In this document: positions 37,858 through 46,682 of the stretch, piece after piece
Numbering within the stretch: position 1 is the stretch's first letter
How the letters are laid out: every line of letters starts with the position of its first letter
Assembly: GCA_002869365.1 (NCBI GenBank)
Contig: PKTA01000092.1
Span: 1-49,783 of the forward strand
DNA from: Marinilabiliales bacterium
Lineage (GTDB): Bacteria > Bacteroidota > Bacteroidia > Bacteroidales > F082
Direction of reading: 5' to 3'
DNA: 49,783 nucleotides
Translations under genes and position numbers: made by a program
The notes under the pieces: model-generated
Told to the model about the DNA's origin: nothing
Databases searched by the model: none
What the model saw: the letters and a program-made list of their open reading frames with translations, nothing else

Positions 37858-39048
37858 ATGCAATTAACAAATAGACAACTATTTTTACAAAATCTTGCAA
37901 TTCCTGCCGAGTTACCTGATGCAATTGAAATTGAAAAAGCAGAAGGTATTTATCTCTATGCGGATGATGGTAAGAAATATATTGACTTGGTTTCTGGCGT
38001 GTCGGTAAGTAATATAGGACACCGACACCCTAAAGTAGTGGAAGCCATTAAAAATCAAACTGATAAGTATTTACATCTGATGGTTTACGGAAAGTATATT
38101 CAAAGCCCTCAGGTTAAATTGGCAGGACTGTTGAGTAGTGTATTACCAAAGAATTTGGATTCGGTTTATTTGGTGAATTCAGGTAGTGAAGCCATCGAAG
38201 GTGCAATGAAACTGGCAAAGAGAATAAATGGAAGAAAAGAGATTATTGCATTTAAAAATTCATATCATGGTAGCACACAGGGTGCTTTGAGTATATTAGG
38301 AAATGAGGAGATGAAATCTGCATATCGACCTTTACTTCCGGATATAAAATTTTTAGAATATAATAATATTGATGATCTTGGTGCCATAAGCAATAAAACA
38401 GCCTGTGTAGTTGTTGAAGCTATTCAGGCTGAAGCCGGAATAATAATTCCCGACAAGGGTTTTATTGAAAAACTTGATAAAATTTGTCATGAAAAGGAAG
38501 TCGTTGTAATACTTGATGAAGTACAAATGGGATTTGGAAGAACAGGAAAAATGTTCGGGTTTGAGAATTTTAATATCAAACCTGATATTGTTTGTCTGGC
38601 AAAAGGTATGGGTGGTGGAATGCCCATTGGAGCTTTTGTTTCATCAAAGGAGAATATGAATTTATTAACACATTCTCCTGCTTTAGGTCATATTACTACC
38701 TTTGGCGGTCACCCTGTTAGCAGCGCTGCTGCATTAGCAAGTTTGAAACTGATTATTGATGATGGTTTAAGTTTAAAAGCAAATGGAAAGGGCAAAGCCA
38801 TTGCGGAGAACTTAATAAAACATTCAAAAATTAAAGAAATAAGGCAAATAGGATTAATGCTGGGGATTGAGTTAAATGAAGAATATTCTGCTGCAAAAAT
38901 GGTTAAAATACTTCAAAAGCATGGACTTATTGTAGATCAGTTTTTGTTCAATGATAGCAGTTTTCGTATTGCTCCTCCCCTAACCATAACTGAAGAGGAA
39001 ATAGAAGAGGTATTAGAAAAGGTAATTGTATGCCTCGATGAGATTTAA
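37858..39048 (+). CDS. Class III aminotransferase (ornithine/acetylornithine type)
   Basis: A PLP-dependent omega-aminotransferase of 396 residues. It contains VNSGSEAIEGAMKLAK for PLP phosphate, the aromatic-stacking YHGST, Asp220 in ILDEVQMGFGRTG for the pyridine nitrogen, and the Schiff-base Lys249 in CLAKGMGGGMPIG. The fold type I subgroup III pattern fits ornithine, acetylornithine or related diamines; a specific substrate is not assignable and no arginine genes are adjacent. An in-frame TTG at 37840 would add six residues, but the ATG at 37858 matches usual N-termini. It leads a plus-strand run with aat (14-nt gap). Confidence 0.9.
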   Translation: MQLTNRQLFLQNLAIPAELPDAIEIEKAEGIYLYADDGKKYIDLVSGVSVSNIGHRHPKVVEAIKNQTDKYLHLMVYGKYIQSPQVKLAGLLSSVLPKNLDSVYLVNSGSEAIEGAMKLAKRINGRKEIIAFKNSYHGSTQGALSILGNEEMKSAYRPLLPDIKFLEYNNIDDLGAISNKTACVVVEAIQAEAGIIIPDKGFIEKLDKICHEKEVVVILDEVQMGFGRTGKMFGFENFNIKPDIVCLAKGMGGGMPIGAFVSSKENMNLLTHSPALGHITTFGGHPVSSAAALASLKLIIDDGLSLKANGKGKAIAENLIKHSKIKEIRQIGLMLGIELNEEYSAAKMVKILQKHGLIVDQFLFNDSSFRIAPPLTITEEEIEEVLEKVIVCLDEI

Positions 39049-39061
39049 AATTTAAAATATA

Positions 39062-39745
39062 ATGTCGGTTTTTCTTTTAGAAAATGATATTTATTTCCCA
39101 CCTGCATCGCTTGCTCAGGAAGATGGGTTATTAGCTATTGGTGGTGATTTAAGTCCTGAAAGGTTGTTAGAGGCATATAAAAATGGAATATTCCCTTGGT
39201 ATTCTGAAGATTATCCCATTATGTGGTGGTCGCCGGATCCAAGAATGGTTATGTTCCCAAAAGAATTTAAAAGAACAAAGAACCTTAGGAGATTAGTAAA
39301 TAAAGGGATTTTTGAAGTAAAATTTGACAGCAATTTTAAAAAGGTATTAAAAGAATGTGCAAGTGTTGACAGAGGAAATCAGGATGGAACGTGGATAACA
39401 CAAGAAATGATTGATGCTTATATAAAACTACATGAACTGGGGATTGCTCATTCGGTGGAGACTTACTTCAACGGACAAATGGTGGGCGGACTTTACGGTC
39501 TTGCTATTGGAAAAGTGTTCTTTGGAGAATCGATGTTTTACAACAAAAGCAATGCATCTAAAGTAGCATTTTGGCATCTTGTAGAAAAACTTCTGGAATG
39601 GGATTTCGATATCATAGACGCACAGCAGCAAACAGATCATTTTAAAAGCCTGGGTGGAAGAGCCATTGGCAGGGAAAAATTTTTAACTTTACTTAAATTA
39701 GCGGTTGAAAAACCTAACGAAATAAAAAACTGGAATAATAAATGA
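39062..39745 (+). CDS. aat: Leucyl/phenylalanyl-tRNA--protein transferase
   Basis: Transfers Leu or Phe from aminoacyl-tRNA to the N-terminus of proteins bearing basic N-terminal residues, making them N-degrons for ClpS/ClpAP-type degradation. The 227 residues carry the family signatures FPPASLAQEDGLLAIGGDLSP, GIFPWYSEDYPIMWWSPDPRMVMFP, HSVETYFNGQMVGGLYGLAIGKVFFGESMF and DAQQQTDHFKSLGGRAIGREKF, all intact. The stop overlaps the deaminase start by 4 nt (ATGA), so the two are coupled. Confidence 0.97.
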   Translation: MSVFLLENDIYFPPASLAQEDGLLAIGGDLSPERLLEAYKNGIFPWYSEDYPIMWWSPDPRMVMFPKEFKRTKNLRRLVNKGIFEVKFDSNFKKVLKECASVDRGNQDGTWITQEMIDAYIKLHELGIAHSVETYFNGQMVGGLYGLAIGKVFFGESMFYNKSNASKVAFWHLVEKLLEWDFDIIDAQQQTDHFKSLGGRAIGREKFLTLLKLAVEKPNEIKNWNNK

Positions 39746-40215
39746 ACGAGAGCAAAGATTTTATGGAACTGGCCATCGATTTGGCAGAAGTAAATATAAT
39801 AAAACAAGATGGTGGTCCCTTTGGAGCAGTGGTAGTTAAAGACGATGTGATTGTAGGAAAAGGCAGTAATCATGTTACTCTTAATAACGATCCAACCGCA
39901 CATGCCGAAATTGAGGCAATAAGAGATGCATGCAAAACCTTGAACACCTTTAATTTGGAAGGATGCGAAATTTACGCTAGTTGTGAACCTTGTCCTATGT
40001 GCCTAGGAGCAATTTACTGGAGCAGAATAGGAAAATTATATTATGGGGCAACCAAAGACGATGCTTCCAAAGCAGATTTCGATGATTCCTTCATTTATAA
40101 AGAATTTGAATTGTCGAAAGAGCAGCGTTCTATTCCATCAGTTCAACTGATGCGTGATAAAGCCATTAAGGTTTTTCAGGATTGGATTGACAGCGAAAAT
40201 AAAATACCATATTAA
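39742..40215 (+). CDS. guaD: Nucleoside/guanine deaminase, GuaD-like
   Basis: A zinc-dependent cytidine-deaminase-fold enzyme of 157 residues. Metal and catalytic motif H54-A-E56, with C84-P-M-C87 in SCEPCPMCLGAIYW. The match to Bacillus GuaD is close over the full length, including GGPFGAVVVKD, NDPTAHAEIEAI and FDDSFIYKE, plus a C-terminal Tyr, so guanine to xanthine deamination is the likely reaction. A tRNA adenosine deaminase (TadA) is the alternative, but TadA lacks the DDSFIYKE segment. It is coupled to aat by the ATGA overlap and 13 nt ahead of the sirtuin. Confidence 0.9.
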   Translation: MNESKDFMELAIDLAEVNIIKQDGGPFGAVVVKDDVIVGKGSNHVTLNNDPTAHAEIEAIRDACKTLNTFNLEGCEIYASCEPCPMCLGAIYWSRIGKLYYGATKDDASKADFDDSFIYKEFELSKEQRSIPSVQLMRDKAIKVFQDWIDSENKIPY

Positions 40216-40228
40216 TTATTTTTAACAG

Positions 40229-40966
40229 ATGGATAGTATAAAACAGGCTGCTGAACTAATAAAGAACTCAAACTATTGCATTGCATATACAGGAGCAGGT
40301 ATATCAGTGGAAAGCGGAATTCCTCCCTTTAGGGGAGAAAGTGGTTTATGGAGTAAATACAATCCTATTATATTGGATATCAACTATTTTAAACAAAATC
40401 CCTTTACAAGTTGGAGTGTTATAAAAGAAATATTTTATGACTTTTTTGGCGAGGCATTACCTAATGATGCTCATAAAGGACTTGCAAAATTGGAGAATGC
40501 AGGATACGTAAAATCTGTTATTACTCAAAATATTGATAACCTTCACCAACTTGCCGGTAGCCAAACTATTTATGAATTTCATGGCAATTCACATACTTTG
40601 GCATGTACTTCATGTAGTTGCTCTTATTCCATTCCCGAATTAAACTTTGAGGATCTACCCGTATTGTGCCCGAAATGCAATGGGTTAATAAAGCCGGGGT
40701 TTATTTTCTTTGGAGAAGGAATTCCACAATATGCATATCAAAAATCGATAGAAGAGGCAAAAAATGCTGATGTAGTAATAGTTATCGGTTCCACAGGCGA
40801 AGTGGTGCCTGCTGCTTATATTCCAAGAATGGCAAAACAAAATAATGCTAAGATTATTGAATTAAACACAGAAAAATCGATGTTCACTAATAGCATAACC
40901 GATATTTTTATTCAGGATAAAGCCTCAAAGTCTATGAACCTGATTATTGAAATATTAAATATTTAG
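40229..40966 (+). CDS. NAD-dependent sirtuin deacylase
   Basis: Sir2 family, 245 residues. NAD-binding GAGISVESGIPPFRG (22-36), TQNIDNLHQ (99-107) with catalytic His118 in EFHGN, and a zinc ribbon with Cys126/Cys129 and Cys147/Cys150. The later NAD contacts appear as VIGSTGEVVPAA (family VVGTSLxVxPA). Class U/III-type bacterial CobB is the closest idea. It probably removes acetyl or other acyl groups from lysines; the acyl preference is unknown. It is last of the aminotransferase-aat-guaD run; the following 90 nt carry a promoter-like box for the next gene. Confidence 0.93.
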   Translation: MDSIKQAAELIKNSNYCIAYTGAGISVESGIPPFRGESGLWSKYNPIILDINYFKQNPFTSWSVIKEIFYDFFGEALPNDAHKGLAKLENAGYVKSVITQNIDNLHQLAGSQTIYEFHGNSHTLACTSCSCSYSIPELNFEDLPVLCPKCNGLIKPGFIFFGEGIPQYAYQKSIEEAKNADVVIVIGSTGEVVPAAYIPRMAKQNNAKIIELNTEKSMFTNSITDIFIQDKASKSMNLIIEILNI

Positions 40967-41024
40967 ATTTTTCATACTTTTATTAAGATTATTAAAAAAA
41001 TTAATCCACCACAAAAATTTCAAT

Positions 41025-41032
41025 TACTTTTG
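41025..41032 (+). promoter_or_regulatory. -7 box upstream of the DUF3127 gene
   Basis: TACTTTTG matches TAnnTTTG, 24 nt ahead of the ATG at 41057. No clear -33 TTTG. Confidence 0.4.
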
Positions 41033-41056
41033 TGACAAATTTAAAATTATACTAAA

Positions 41057-41407
41057 ATGAGTTGTGAATTAACCGGAAAACTGATCGAAAAACTTCAGGC
41101 TGTAACTGGAGAATCAAAAAATGGTAAATGGGAAAAACAGGAATTTATTATTGAAACAAATGATCAATATCCCAAAAAAATATGTATTAGTCTTTGGAAT
41201 GATAAAGTTTCTATTCTTGGAAATTATGCTGTAGGCGATAGTGTAAAAGTAAGTGTAAACATTGCGTCAAGAGAATATAATGGCAGGTGGTTTACTGATG
41301 TTACTGCCTGGAGAATAGAGAAAGAGGCTGATGAAGGTATGAACCTCCCCCCTGTTGACGAATTGCCACCCGACGAAAGTAATGGCGAAGACGATTTACC
41401 TTTCTAA
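41057..41407 (+). CDS. DUF3127 protein, OB-fold-like with an SSB-type C-terminal tail
   Basis: A 116-residue protein of the DUF3127 family (MSCELTGKLIEKLQAVTGESKNG..WEKQEFIIET start, ISLWNDKV, VKVSVNIASREYNGRWFTDVTAWRI). The five-strand pattern is compatible with an OB fold as in single-stranded-DNA-binding protein. After residue 92 comes a short acidic linker ending in DDLPF, nearly the same as the acidic DDxPF tip by which SSB recruits replication and repair proteins. That suggests a nucleic-acid-associated role (inference). The stop codon abuts the ATG of the EamA permease. Confidence 0.9.
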   Translation: MSCELTGKLIEKLQAVTGESKNGKWEKQEFIIETNDQYPKKICISLWNDKVSILGNYAVGDSVKVSVNIASREYNGRWFTDVTAWRIEKEADEGMNLPPVDELPPDESNGEDDLPF

Positions 41408-42301
41408 ATGAAAAAATTACTTATTGCTCATTTGGCTTTATTTGGAGCCAACCTTATTTATGGTCTTAATTATGTGATAGCCAAAGGAATAATGCCCGAC
41501 TTTTTACAGCCGCGAGTTATTATTCTCTTTAGAGTTGTTGGAGCATCAATAATATTTTGGGTGGTAAGTTCATTTTTTAAAACTGAAAAAATTGATAAAA
41601 AGGATTTCCCCCGTTTAATGTTAAGCGCATTTTTTGGAATAGCGCTAAACCAAATAATGTTTTTTGAGGGATTAAACCTTACAACTCCAATAAATGCCAG
41701 CATTATTATGGTTGGAACACCAATACTTGTTCTGGTATTATCACATTTTCTGATTTCTGATAAAATTACTGTCAACAAACTTATTGGCATTATGCTTGGG
41801 GCTGCCGGTGCAGGCTACCTTATTCTAACTCAGGGAAATATATCTTTTAGCAGTTCCACTTTCGTAGGAAATATACTAATATTGATTAATGCAGCGGCTT
41901 ATGCAACTTTTTTAGTTATCGTAAAACCGCTTATGAAGAAGTATAATGCCCTCACCATAATGAAATGGGTATTCCTTTTTGGAACCATTTACGTGATTCC
42001 ATTATCAATAAATTTAGCCTTAAAGGCCGATTATGCAGCAATTCCATTTAGAATTTGGATGTCTGTATCATATGTAATTTTGTTTACTACTGTGTTAGCA
42101 TATTTTCTAAATAATTTCTCACTCAAAACAGTTAGTCCTACAGTAAATAGTGCTTATATTTATTTGCAACCTTTTCTGGCTACAATATTTGCATTGTCAG
42201 TAAATGAAGATCGAATTACCTGGACGAAAGTTATTGCAGCAATTTTAATATTTTTGGGAGTATATTTTGCAAGTATTAGAAAAGTGCAAATAAAAAAGTA
42301 A
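41408..42301 (+). CDS. EamA/DMT family permease
   Basis: A 297-residue inner-membrane protein with ten predicted helices arranged as two EamA repeats. The first begins HLALFGANLIYGLNYVIAKG and the second VGNILILINAAAYATFLVIVKPL; the sequence ends with the typical TWTKVIAAILIFLGVYFAS. Drug/metabolite transporter superfamily; the substrate cannot be inferred. Its ATG directly follows the DUF3127 stop, implying coupling, and kdsA follows 18 nt later. Confidence 0.9.
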   Translation: MKKLLIAHLALFGANLIYGLNYVIAKGIMPDFLQPRVIILFRVVGASIIFWVVSSFFKTEKIDKKDFPRLMLSAFFGIALNQIMFFEGLNLTTPINASIIMVGTPILVLVLSHFLISDKITVNKLIGIMLGAAGAGYLILTQGNISFSSSTFVGNILILINAAAYATFLVIVKPLMKKYNALTIMKWVFLFGTIYVIPLSINLALKADYAAIPFRIWMSVSYVILFTTVLAYFLNNFSLKTVSPTVNSAYIYLQPFLATIFALSVNEDRITWTKVIAAILIFLGVYFASIRKVQIKK

Positions 42302-42319
42302 TATAATCGTTATAACAAT

Positions 42320-43138
42320 ATGAATATTAGTGAAATAATACCAGGAATCGGATCTGCTGACAGTAATAACTTCTTTCTGCTGGCGGGCCCTTGCGTTATT
42401 GAGAATGAAGAAATGGCACTTCCAATAGCAAAAAAAATTAAAACTATTTGCGATAAATTTCAAATTCCATTTGTTTTTAAAGCCTCGTATAGAAAAGCTA
42501 ACCGATCGAAATTAGATTCTTTTACAGGTATTGGTGACATAAAAGCCCTGGAAATATTGAAGAATATTTCTGCAGAGTTAGATATTCCTGTTGTAACTGA
42601 TATTCATACTGCTGAAGAAGCCCAAATGGCTGCTGATTATGTAGATATACTTCAAATACCGGCTTTTTTATGCAGACAAACCGATTTGTTGTTAGCAGCA
42701 GGAAATACAGGAAAGACAGTTAATATAAAAAAGGGGCAGTTCCTTTCAGGAGAGAGCATGAAGTTTGCTGTTGACAAAGTTAAATCAACCGGAAATAACA
42801 AGATAATGCTAACTGAAAGAGGCTCAATGTTTGGCTATGGTGATCTTGTGGTGGATTACAGAAATATAGCCGATATGCAAACAACAAATTACCCTGTTGT
42901 TTTGGATATTACTCATTCCTTACAACAACCTAATCAGGCACAAGGAATAACAGGTGGAAAACCCGAACTAATAGAATTAATAGCAAAAGCAGGTATTGCG
43001 GTTGGCGCAGATGGGATATTTATCGAAACACATCCCAATCCTTCAAAAGCACTATCCGACGGGGCAAATATGCTTAAACTTGATTTGCTTGAAGAATTAT
43101 TGGAAAAACTTGTTAGGATTAGAAAGGCAATTCATTAA
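42320..43138 (+). CDS. kdsA: 3-deoxy-8-phosphooctulonate synthase
   Basis: Condenses phosphoenolpyruvate with arabinose 5-phosphate to make Kdo 8-phosphate for lipopolysaccharide core. The 272 residues include LLAGPCVIENE, FKASYRKANRS, GVPVVTDIHT-like DIPVVTDIHT, LCRQTDLL, NIKKGQF, TERGSMFGYGDLVVD and DITHSLQQPNQ. Cys25 in AGPCVIE is the metal-ligand position of the metal-dependent class (Asn in the E. coli class). No other Kdo genes lie nearby. It is convergent with the glycosyltransferase. Confidence 0.97.
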   Translation: MNISEIIPGIGSADSNNFFLLAGPCVIENEEMALPIAKKIKTICDKFQIPFVFKASYRKANRSKLDSFTGIGDIKALEILKNISAELDIPVVTDIHTAEEAQMAADYVDILQIPAFLCRQTDLLLAAGNTGKTVNIKKGQFLSGESMKFAVDKVKSTGNNKIMLTERGSMFGYGDLVVDYRNIADMQTTNYPVVLDITHSLQQPNQAQGITGGKPELIELIAKAGIAVGADGIFIETHPNPSKALSDGANMLKLDLLEELLEKLVRIRKAIH

Positions 43139-43167
43139 TATATTCTTAACTTAAATGAAGTTAGTTG

Positions 43168-44187
43168 CTAACTAAAGTCTTCTTTATTCAATTCACTAAA
43201 TTTAGTCTTTCGTAGAATATAGTAATCGAAAACTATATTTCGTTTATAAATTTTGTTAACCTCCTGTTGCTTTAACTGATGACGCTTTTCTCTTAATTTT
43301 CCATAATTTTTATAAAAATATAAATGGGCTCTAAGCACAGCAATTGTATCAGCAAAACCACCTTGAAGCAGAAACTTTATTCCTGCCACTCCGTCAAGTA
43401 ATAGTCTTACAATGAATACCTTAACAAGTTGATTGTCGGGTAGGTTTTTGTATAATAGGCTGAAATTATTTCTAAAATTTAAATATGTTTTTTTCGATGA
43501 TTTTTTTGAAAGTGTACCTCCACCAATATGATAAACTTTAGAGCTTGGACAAACCATTATTTTGAAGCCATAATTCTTCATTCTCCAGCAATAGTCGATT
43601 TCCTCCATATGTGCGAAAAAATCAGCATCAAATCCATTATATTGCTTAAACAGATCTGCCCTTACCATCATACATGCACCACTTGCCCAAAATACTTCTT
43701 GTACGTCGTCGTATTGACCATTATCTTCTTCTAAGGAAAGAAATAATCTTCCCCTGCAAAAGGGATAACCATATTTATCAATAAACCCACCGGCAGAGCC
43801 TGCATATTCGAATTTTTCAGGTTCCAGATATGATAAAATTTTTGGCTGGCAGGCAGCAATATTTTCATCCGAATCCATCAATTCTTCCAATGGTTGAACC
43901 CAATTATCGGCAACCTCAATATCCGAATTTAATAGTAGAAAGTACTTATAATCTAGTTGTTTAAGTGCCTCGTTATATCCGCCGGCATAGCCTGAGTTTT
44001 CCTTATTAACAATAAGATTTATTTGAGGGAATTCGTTTTGTAAGATAGAAACAGAGTCATCGGTTGAGCAATTGTCAGCAACCCAAACATCAGCAATTTC
44101 GATGGTTTTGTAAATAACACCCGGTAAAAATTGCTTTAGGAATTTGCTACCATTATAATTAAGAATTACAATTGCTGTTTTCTTCAA
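43168..44187 (-). CDS. Family 2 glycosyltransferase
   Basis: A 339-residue GT-A enzyme: VILNYNGSKFLKQFL start, VADNCSTDDSV, ENSGYAGGYNEAL, the metal-binding LLNSDIEV (DxD-like), and the acceptor-side MEEIDYCWRMKNYGFKIM. It resembles rhamnosyltransferases used for surface polysaccharides; no donor can be fixed. Residues 215-285 include an amphipathic stretch (FRNNFSLLYKNLPDNQL) that could touch the membrane. The start codon is TTG: a TGA lies two codons upstream, and the reading MKKTAIVILNYNG is the family N-terminus. A promoter-like TTG-N22-TACATTTG precedes it. It stands alone between kdsA and the GWxTD gene. Confidence 0.92.
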   Translation of the reverse strand: MKKTAIVILNYNGSKFLKQFLPGVIYKTIEIADVWVADNCSTDDSVSILQNEFPQINLIVNKENSGYAGGYNEALKQLDYKYFLLLNSDIEVADNWVQPLEELMDSDENIAACQPKILSYLEPEKFEYAGSAGGFIDKYGYPFCRGRLFLSLEEDNGQYDDVQEVFWASGACMMVRADLFKQYNGFDADFFAHMEEIDYCWRMKNYGFKIMVCPSSKVYHIGGGTLSKKSSKKTYLNFRNNFSLLYKNLPDNQLVKVFIVRLLLDGVAGIKFLLQGGFADTIAVLRAHLYFYKNYGKLREKRHQLKQQEVNKIYKRNIVFDYYILRKTKFSELNKEDFS

Positions 44188-44221
44188 GGTTCAATAAATA
44201 TTTGTTTCAAAAAATAAACAG

Positions 44222-44254
44222 CAAATGTAAGTTATTTATTGAGTTTTAAAACAA
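44222..44254 (-). promoter_or_regulatory. Promoter-like sequence for the glycosyltransferase
   Basis: Minus strand TTG, 22 nt, TACATTTG. The -7 box is a clear TAnnTTTG match and predicts a leader of about 30 nt before the TTG start. Confidence 0.4.
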
Positions 44255-44259
44255 TCAAA

Positions 44260-45735
44260 TTAACGTGGCTGACTATAATATTTATCCTGATTACTACCCC
44301 ATATTTCGCGATAATGCGAATCATCAACATTCATTAAGTTAGTATATCTGGTATCGCGATTGTTTATCCAAATTCTCCATTTATAATTATTTAGTTCCCC
44401 AATCGCGTTGGAATGGATGAGTTGAAAGTCATTAGTGGCAATTTCCTGAGTATAAAAAACGAATTTTTTATTTTTCTGATTATCAGGCATTTCATAATAA
44501 TGCCAAATCTCATATGGATATGCATTGGGCTCATTATAACTTTCTGAAACTACATTTGGAGGCCCATACTGAAGAAAAACTCTTCCTCTGTCGGTGTCGA
44601 AACCAGGAGTATTTTGTGTAGAAAAATTATAATTGGCTTTTAATACCAGTTTTTTATATGAAATCCACGCATCCATAGGATATAGATTGTTTCTGGTAGA
44701 CCAAAAATTCAAGAAATATTTTTGCAATTTCGATAACTCAGTATCCTCATTAAAGAGAGAGTATGCATATGCGTTTTCAAAATCAGTTGAAATAGGTTTT
44801 AACCATTGAATATATTTCTTTAAGGTATCCACACTATTAATGTCTTCTACAAAAGTATTAGCCGGATTCATATCATTGATATTTTCAAAATCCATTTTTA
44901 TTTGAGGCTTATACCTTTGGAAAAAGGTTTGTTTTGAAGCTATTATTTCATTTTTTTTATCTCTTGCTTCAACAATAAGGTAATAATTTCCACTGGGAAG
45001 ATCTTCAATATTTATTTTGCCCATAATGGAGTTCACCGGTTTTGTTGTTTTCTTGTTGATAAATGAATATTTTTCAAGCTTTTTATTTACTTCAAAAGGG
45101 CGTACATAATACGACAATAAAAACTTATCGTTGCTTTCATCTATTTTATTATTATACAGTTCCGTATAAAAACTAATTTCATTAGTATTTTCGGGAAAGA
45201 AATTAAAAACATAAGGAACTAATTTGAAACCATTTCTGGTAAAATTATTATCCTCTTCCGACTTTTCATAAGCACTTAGCAATTCAATATCTGAAAAGGT
45301 GTTTAAATCTGACGGAAAATCAATATTATACGAATCGTAACTTACTATTGGCTCAGTAGTTGAATTTACATCCTTTATTTTCAATTCTATGTCAAAAGTT
45401 CCATTTCCAAGGCCATATCTTTGTACATCCAGAAAGTTGGGATAACCTTCTAATGTGTCATCAATGGCGGGGCCGTTGAGTACATATTTTGAAAAATTTA
45501 CAATACTGTCGTTTTGCCTGAAGATTATTTGAACTTCTACTCCACCCTGATATTTTGTCTCTTGATTTAAGGTGTGTTTTATACTGCTGCCTTTTACTGT
45601 AAGGTATGTTTCAATATATGGCTGATTGTCAGGAGTATTGAATGAGGCATACGACATATATGCTTGTAAGCCGCCAGCAAAACTAATAGAGTTGATTAGG
45701 AAAAGTACCACTAAAATTATCGCTTTATTTTTCAT
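44260..45735 (-). CDS. GWxTD domain exported protein
   Basis: The signal peptide MKNKAIILVVLFLINSISFAGG fixes the start at 45735 rather than an in-frame codon at 45759, giving 491 residues. A beta-rich N-terminal half (about 1-290) is followed by the GWxTD domain (about 335-480): LQKYFLNFWSTRN...GFDTDRGRVFLQYGPPNVV (GFDTD in place of GWxTD), EIWHYYEM and FVFYTQE. GWxTD proteins occur in Bacteroidota and Acidobacteria with unknown function, in exported proteins. It is last in the cca-miaA-GWxTD run but has its own promoter-like sequence inside the 3' end of miaA. Confidence 0.9.
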   Translation of the reverse strand: MKNKAIILVVLFLINSISFAGGLQAYMSYASFNTPDNQPYIETYLTVKGSSIKHTLNQETKYQGGVEVQIIFRQNDSIVNFSKYVLNGPAIDDTLEGYPNFLDVQRYGLGNGTFDIELKIKDVNSTTEPIVSYDSYNIDFPSDLNTFSDIELLSAYEKSEEDNNFTRNGFKLVPYVFNFFPENTNEISFYTELYNNKIDESNDKFLLSYYVRPFEVNKKLEKYSFINKKTTKPVNSIMGKINIEDLPSGNYYLIVEARDKKNEIIASKQTFFQRYKPQIKMDFENINDMNPANTFVEDINSVDTLKKYIQWLKPISTDFENAYAYSLFNEDTELSKLQKYFLNFWSTRNNLYPMDAWISYKKLVLKANYNFSTQNTPGFDTDRGRVFLQYGPPNVVSESYNEPNAYPYEIWHYYEMPDNQKNKKFVFYTQEIATNDFQLIHSNAIGELNNYKWRIWINNRDTRYTNLMNVDDSHYREIWGSNQDKYYSQPR

Positions 45736-45756
45736 TTTTTCCTTTTTTAATGTATA

Positions 45757-45787
45757 CAAAATTAAGCATTTTAAAGTCTGTTATCAA
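45757..45787 (-). promoter_or_regulatory. Bacteroidota-type promoter for the GWxTD gene
   Basis: Minus strand TTG, 20 nt, TAATTTTG: good -33/-7 spacing. It overlaps the last codons of miaA. A start about 5 nt downstream would leave a leader of about 17 nt before the ATG at 45735 and excludes the upstream start. Confidence 0.55.
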
Positions 45788-46682
45788 TATATTTGATGAT
45801 ATTATTTAATTCATTTGGTGAGAACCAACTAATATCCTCATAGCGCTTAAACCAGGTCATTTGTCGTTTGGCAAACCTTCTGGTATTAACTTTAATTTTT
45901 TCAATGGCAGTTTCATAATCCCATTCAGCATTTAAATATTTAAACAACTCTTTGTATCCTACTGTATTTAAAGCATTTACATTTTTTAAATGATAAACTG
46001 ACTTTACTTCATCCAGCCACTTTTCCTCCAACATACTATATACACGACGCTCAATTCGCTCATTTAGTTGCTCGCGTGGTAGTTCCAGGCCTAATTTAAT
46101 TATGTTGAACGGTCGATTAACTTTATTTCCTTTCCTTAAAGATGTATATGTCTGACCTGTTTGTAAACATACTTCCAGCGCTCTTAATAATCTCTTTGGG
46201 TTATTTATGTCTACTTTATTATAGTATTCAGGGTCGAGAGTGAATAGTTTGTTTTGTAAGGATTTTAGGCCTTCTTCCTGATATAAATAATTTAAGTCTT
46301 TACGTAAACTTTCATCTATATCCGGAAGTTCATCAATTCCATCACACACGGCATTAATATACAAGCCAGATCCTCCAACCATTATCATGATTTCTTTGTG
46401 CCGGAAATAGTCTTCGAGTAAATTTATTACGTCGGTTTCAAATTTTGAGACATTATAATAATTGTTAACAGACAGATTACCAACAAAATGATGCTTTACA
46501 CCCTCCATTTCTTCTATGGTTGGAGCGGCCGTTCCTATGGGGATTTCACTATAAAACTGACGGGAGTCGGCTGAAATAACATCGGCATTATATTTTTTTG
46601 CCAGTTGTATGGAAACGGAGGTTTTTCCCACCGCAGTGGGGCCAACAATAACAATAAGTGTAGGAATTATTTTATTTTTCAC
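45771..46682 (-). CDS. miaA: tRNA dimethylallyltransferase
   Basis: Adds the dimethylallyl group to A37 of tRNAs reading UNN codons. The 303 residues have the P-loop GPTAVGKTS (14-22), DVISADSRQFYSEIPIGTAAPT, the GGSGLYINAVCDGI motif, LLRALEVCLQTG and the tRNA-binding region ending TRRFAKRQMTWFKR. The start is GTG at 46682 (no ATG in the N-terminal region), which overlaps the end of the CCA gene by 11 nt, so translational coupling is likely. Both act on tRNA. Confidence 0.96.
   Translation of the reverse strand: MKNKIIPTLIVIVGPTAVGKTSVSIQLAKKYNADVISADSRQFYSEIPIGTAAPTIEEMEGVKHHFVGNLSVNNYYNVSKFETDVINLLEDYFRHKEIMIMVGGSGLYINAVCDGIDELPDIDESLRKDLNYLYQEEGLKSLQNKLFTLDPEYYNKVDINNPKRLLRALEVCLQTGQTYTSLRKGNKVNRPFNIIKLGLELPREQLNERIERRVYSMLEEKWLDEVKSVYHLKNVNALNTVGYKELFKYLNAEWDYETAIEKIKVNTRRFAKRQMTWFKRYEDISWFSPNELNNIIKYIDNRL

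Noticed and set aside
43159..43173. AGTTAG/CTAACT hairpin between kdsA and the glycosyltransferase
   Set aside because: Six pairs, three-base loop, no T-run; too weak to call a terminator.
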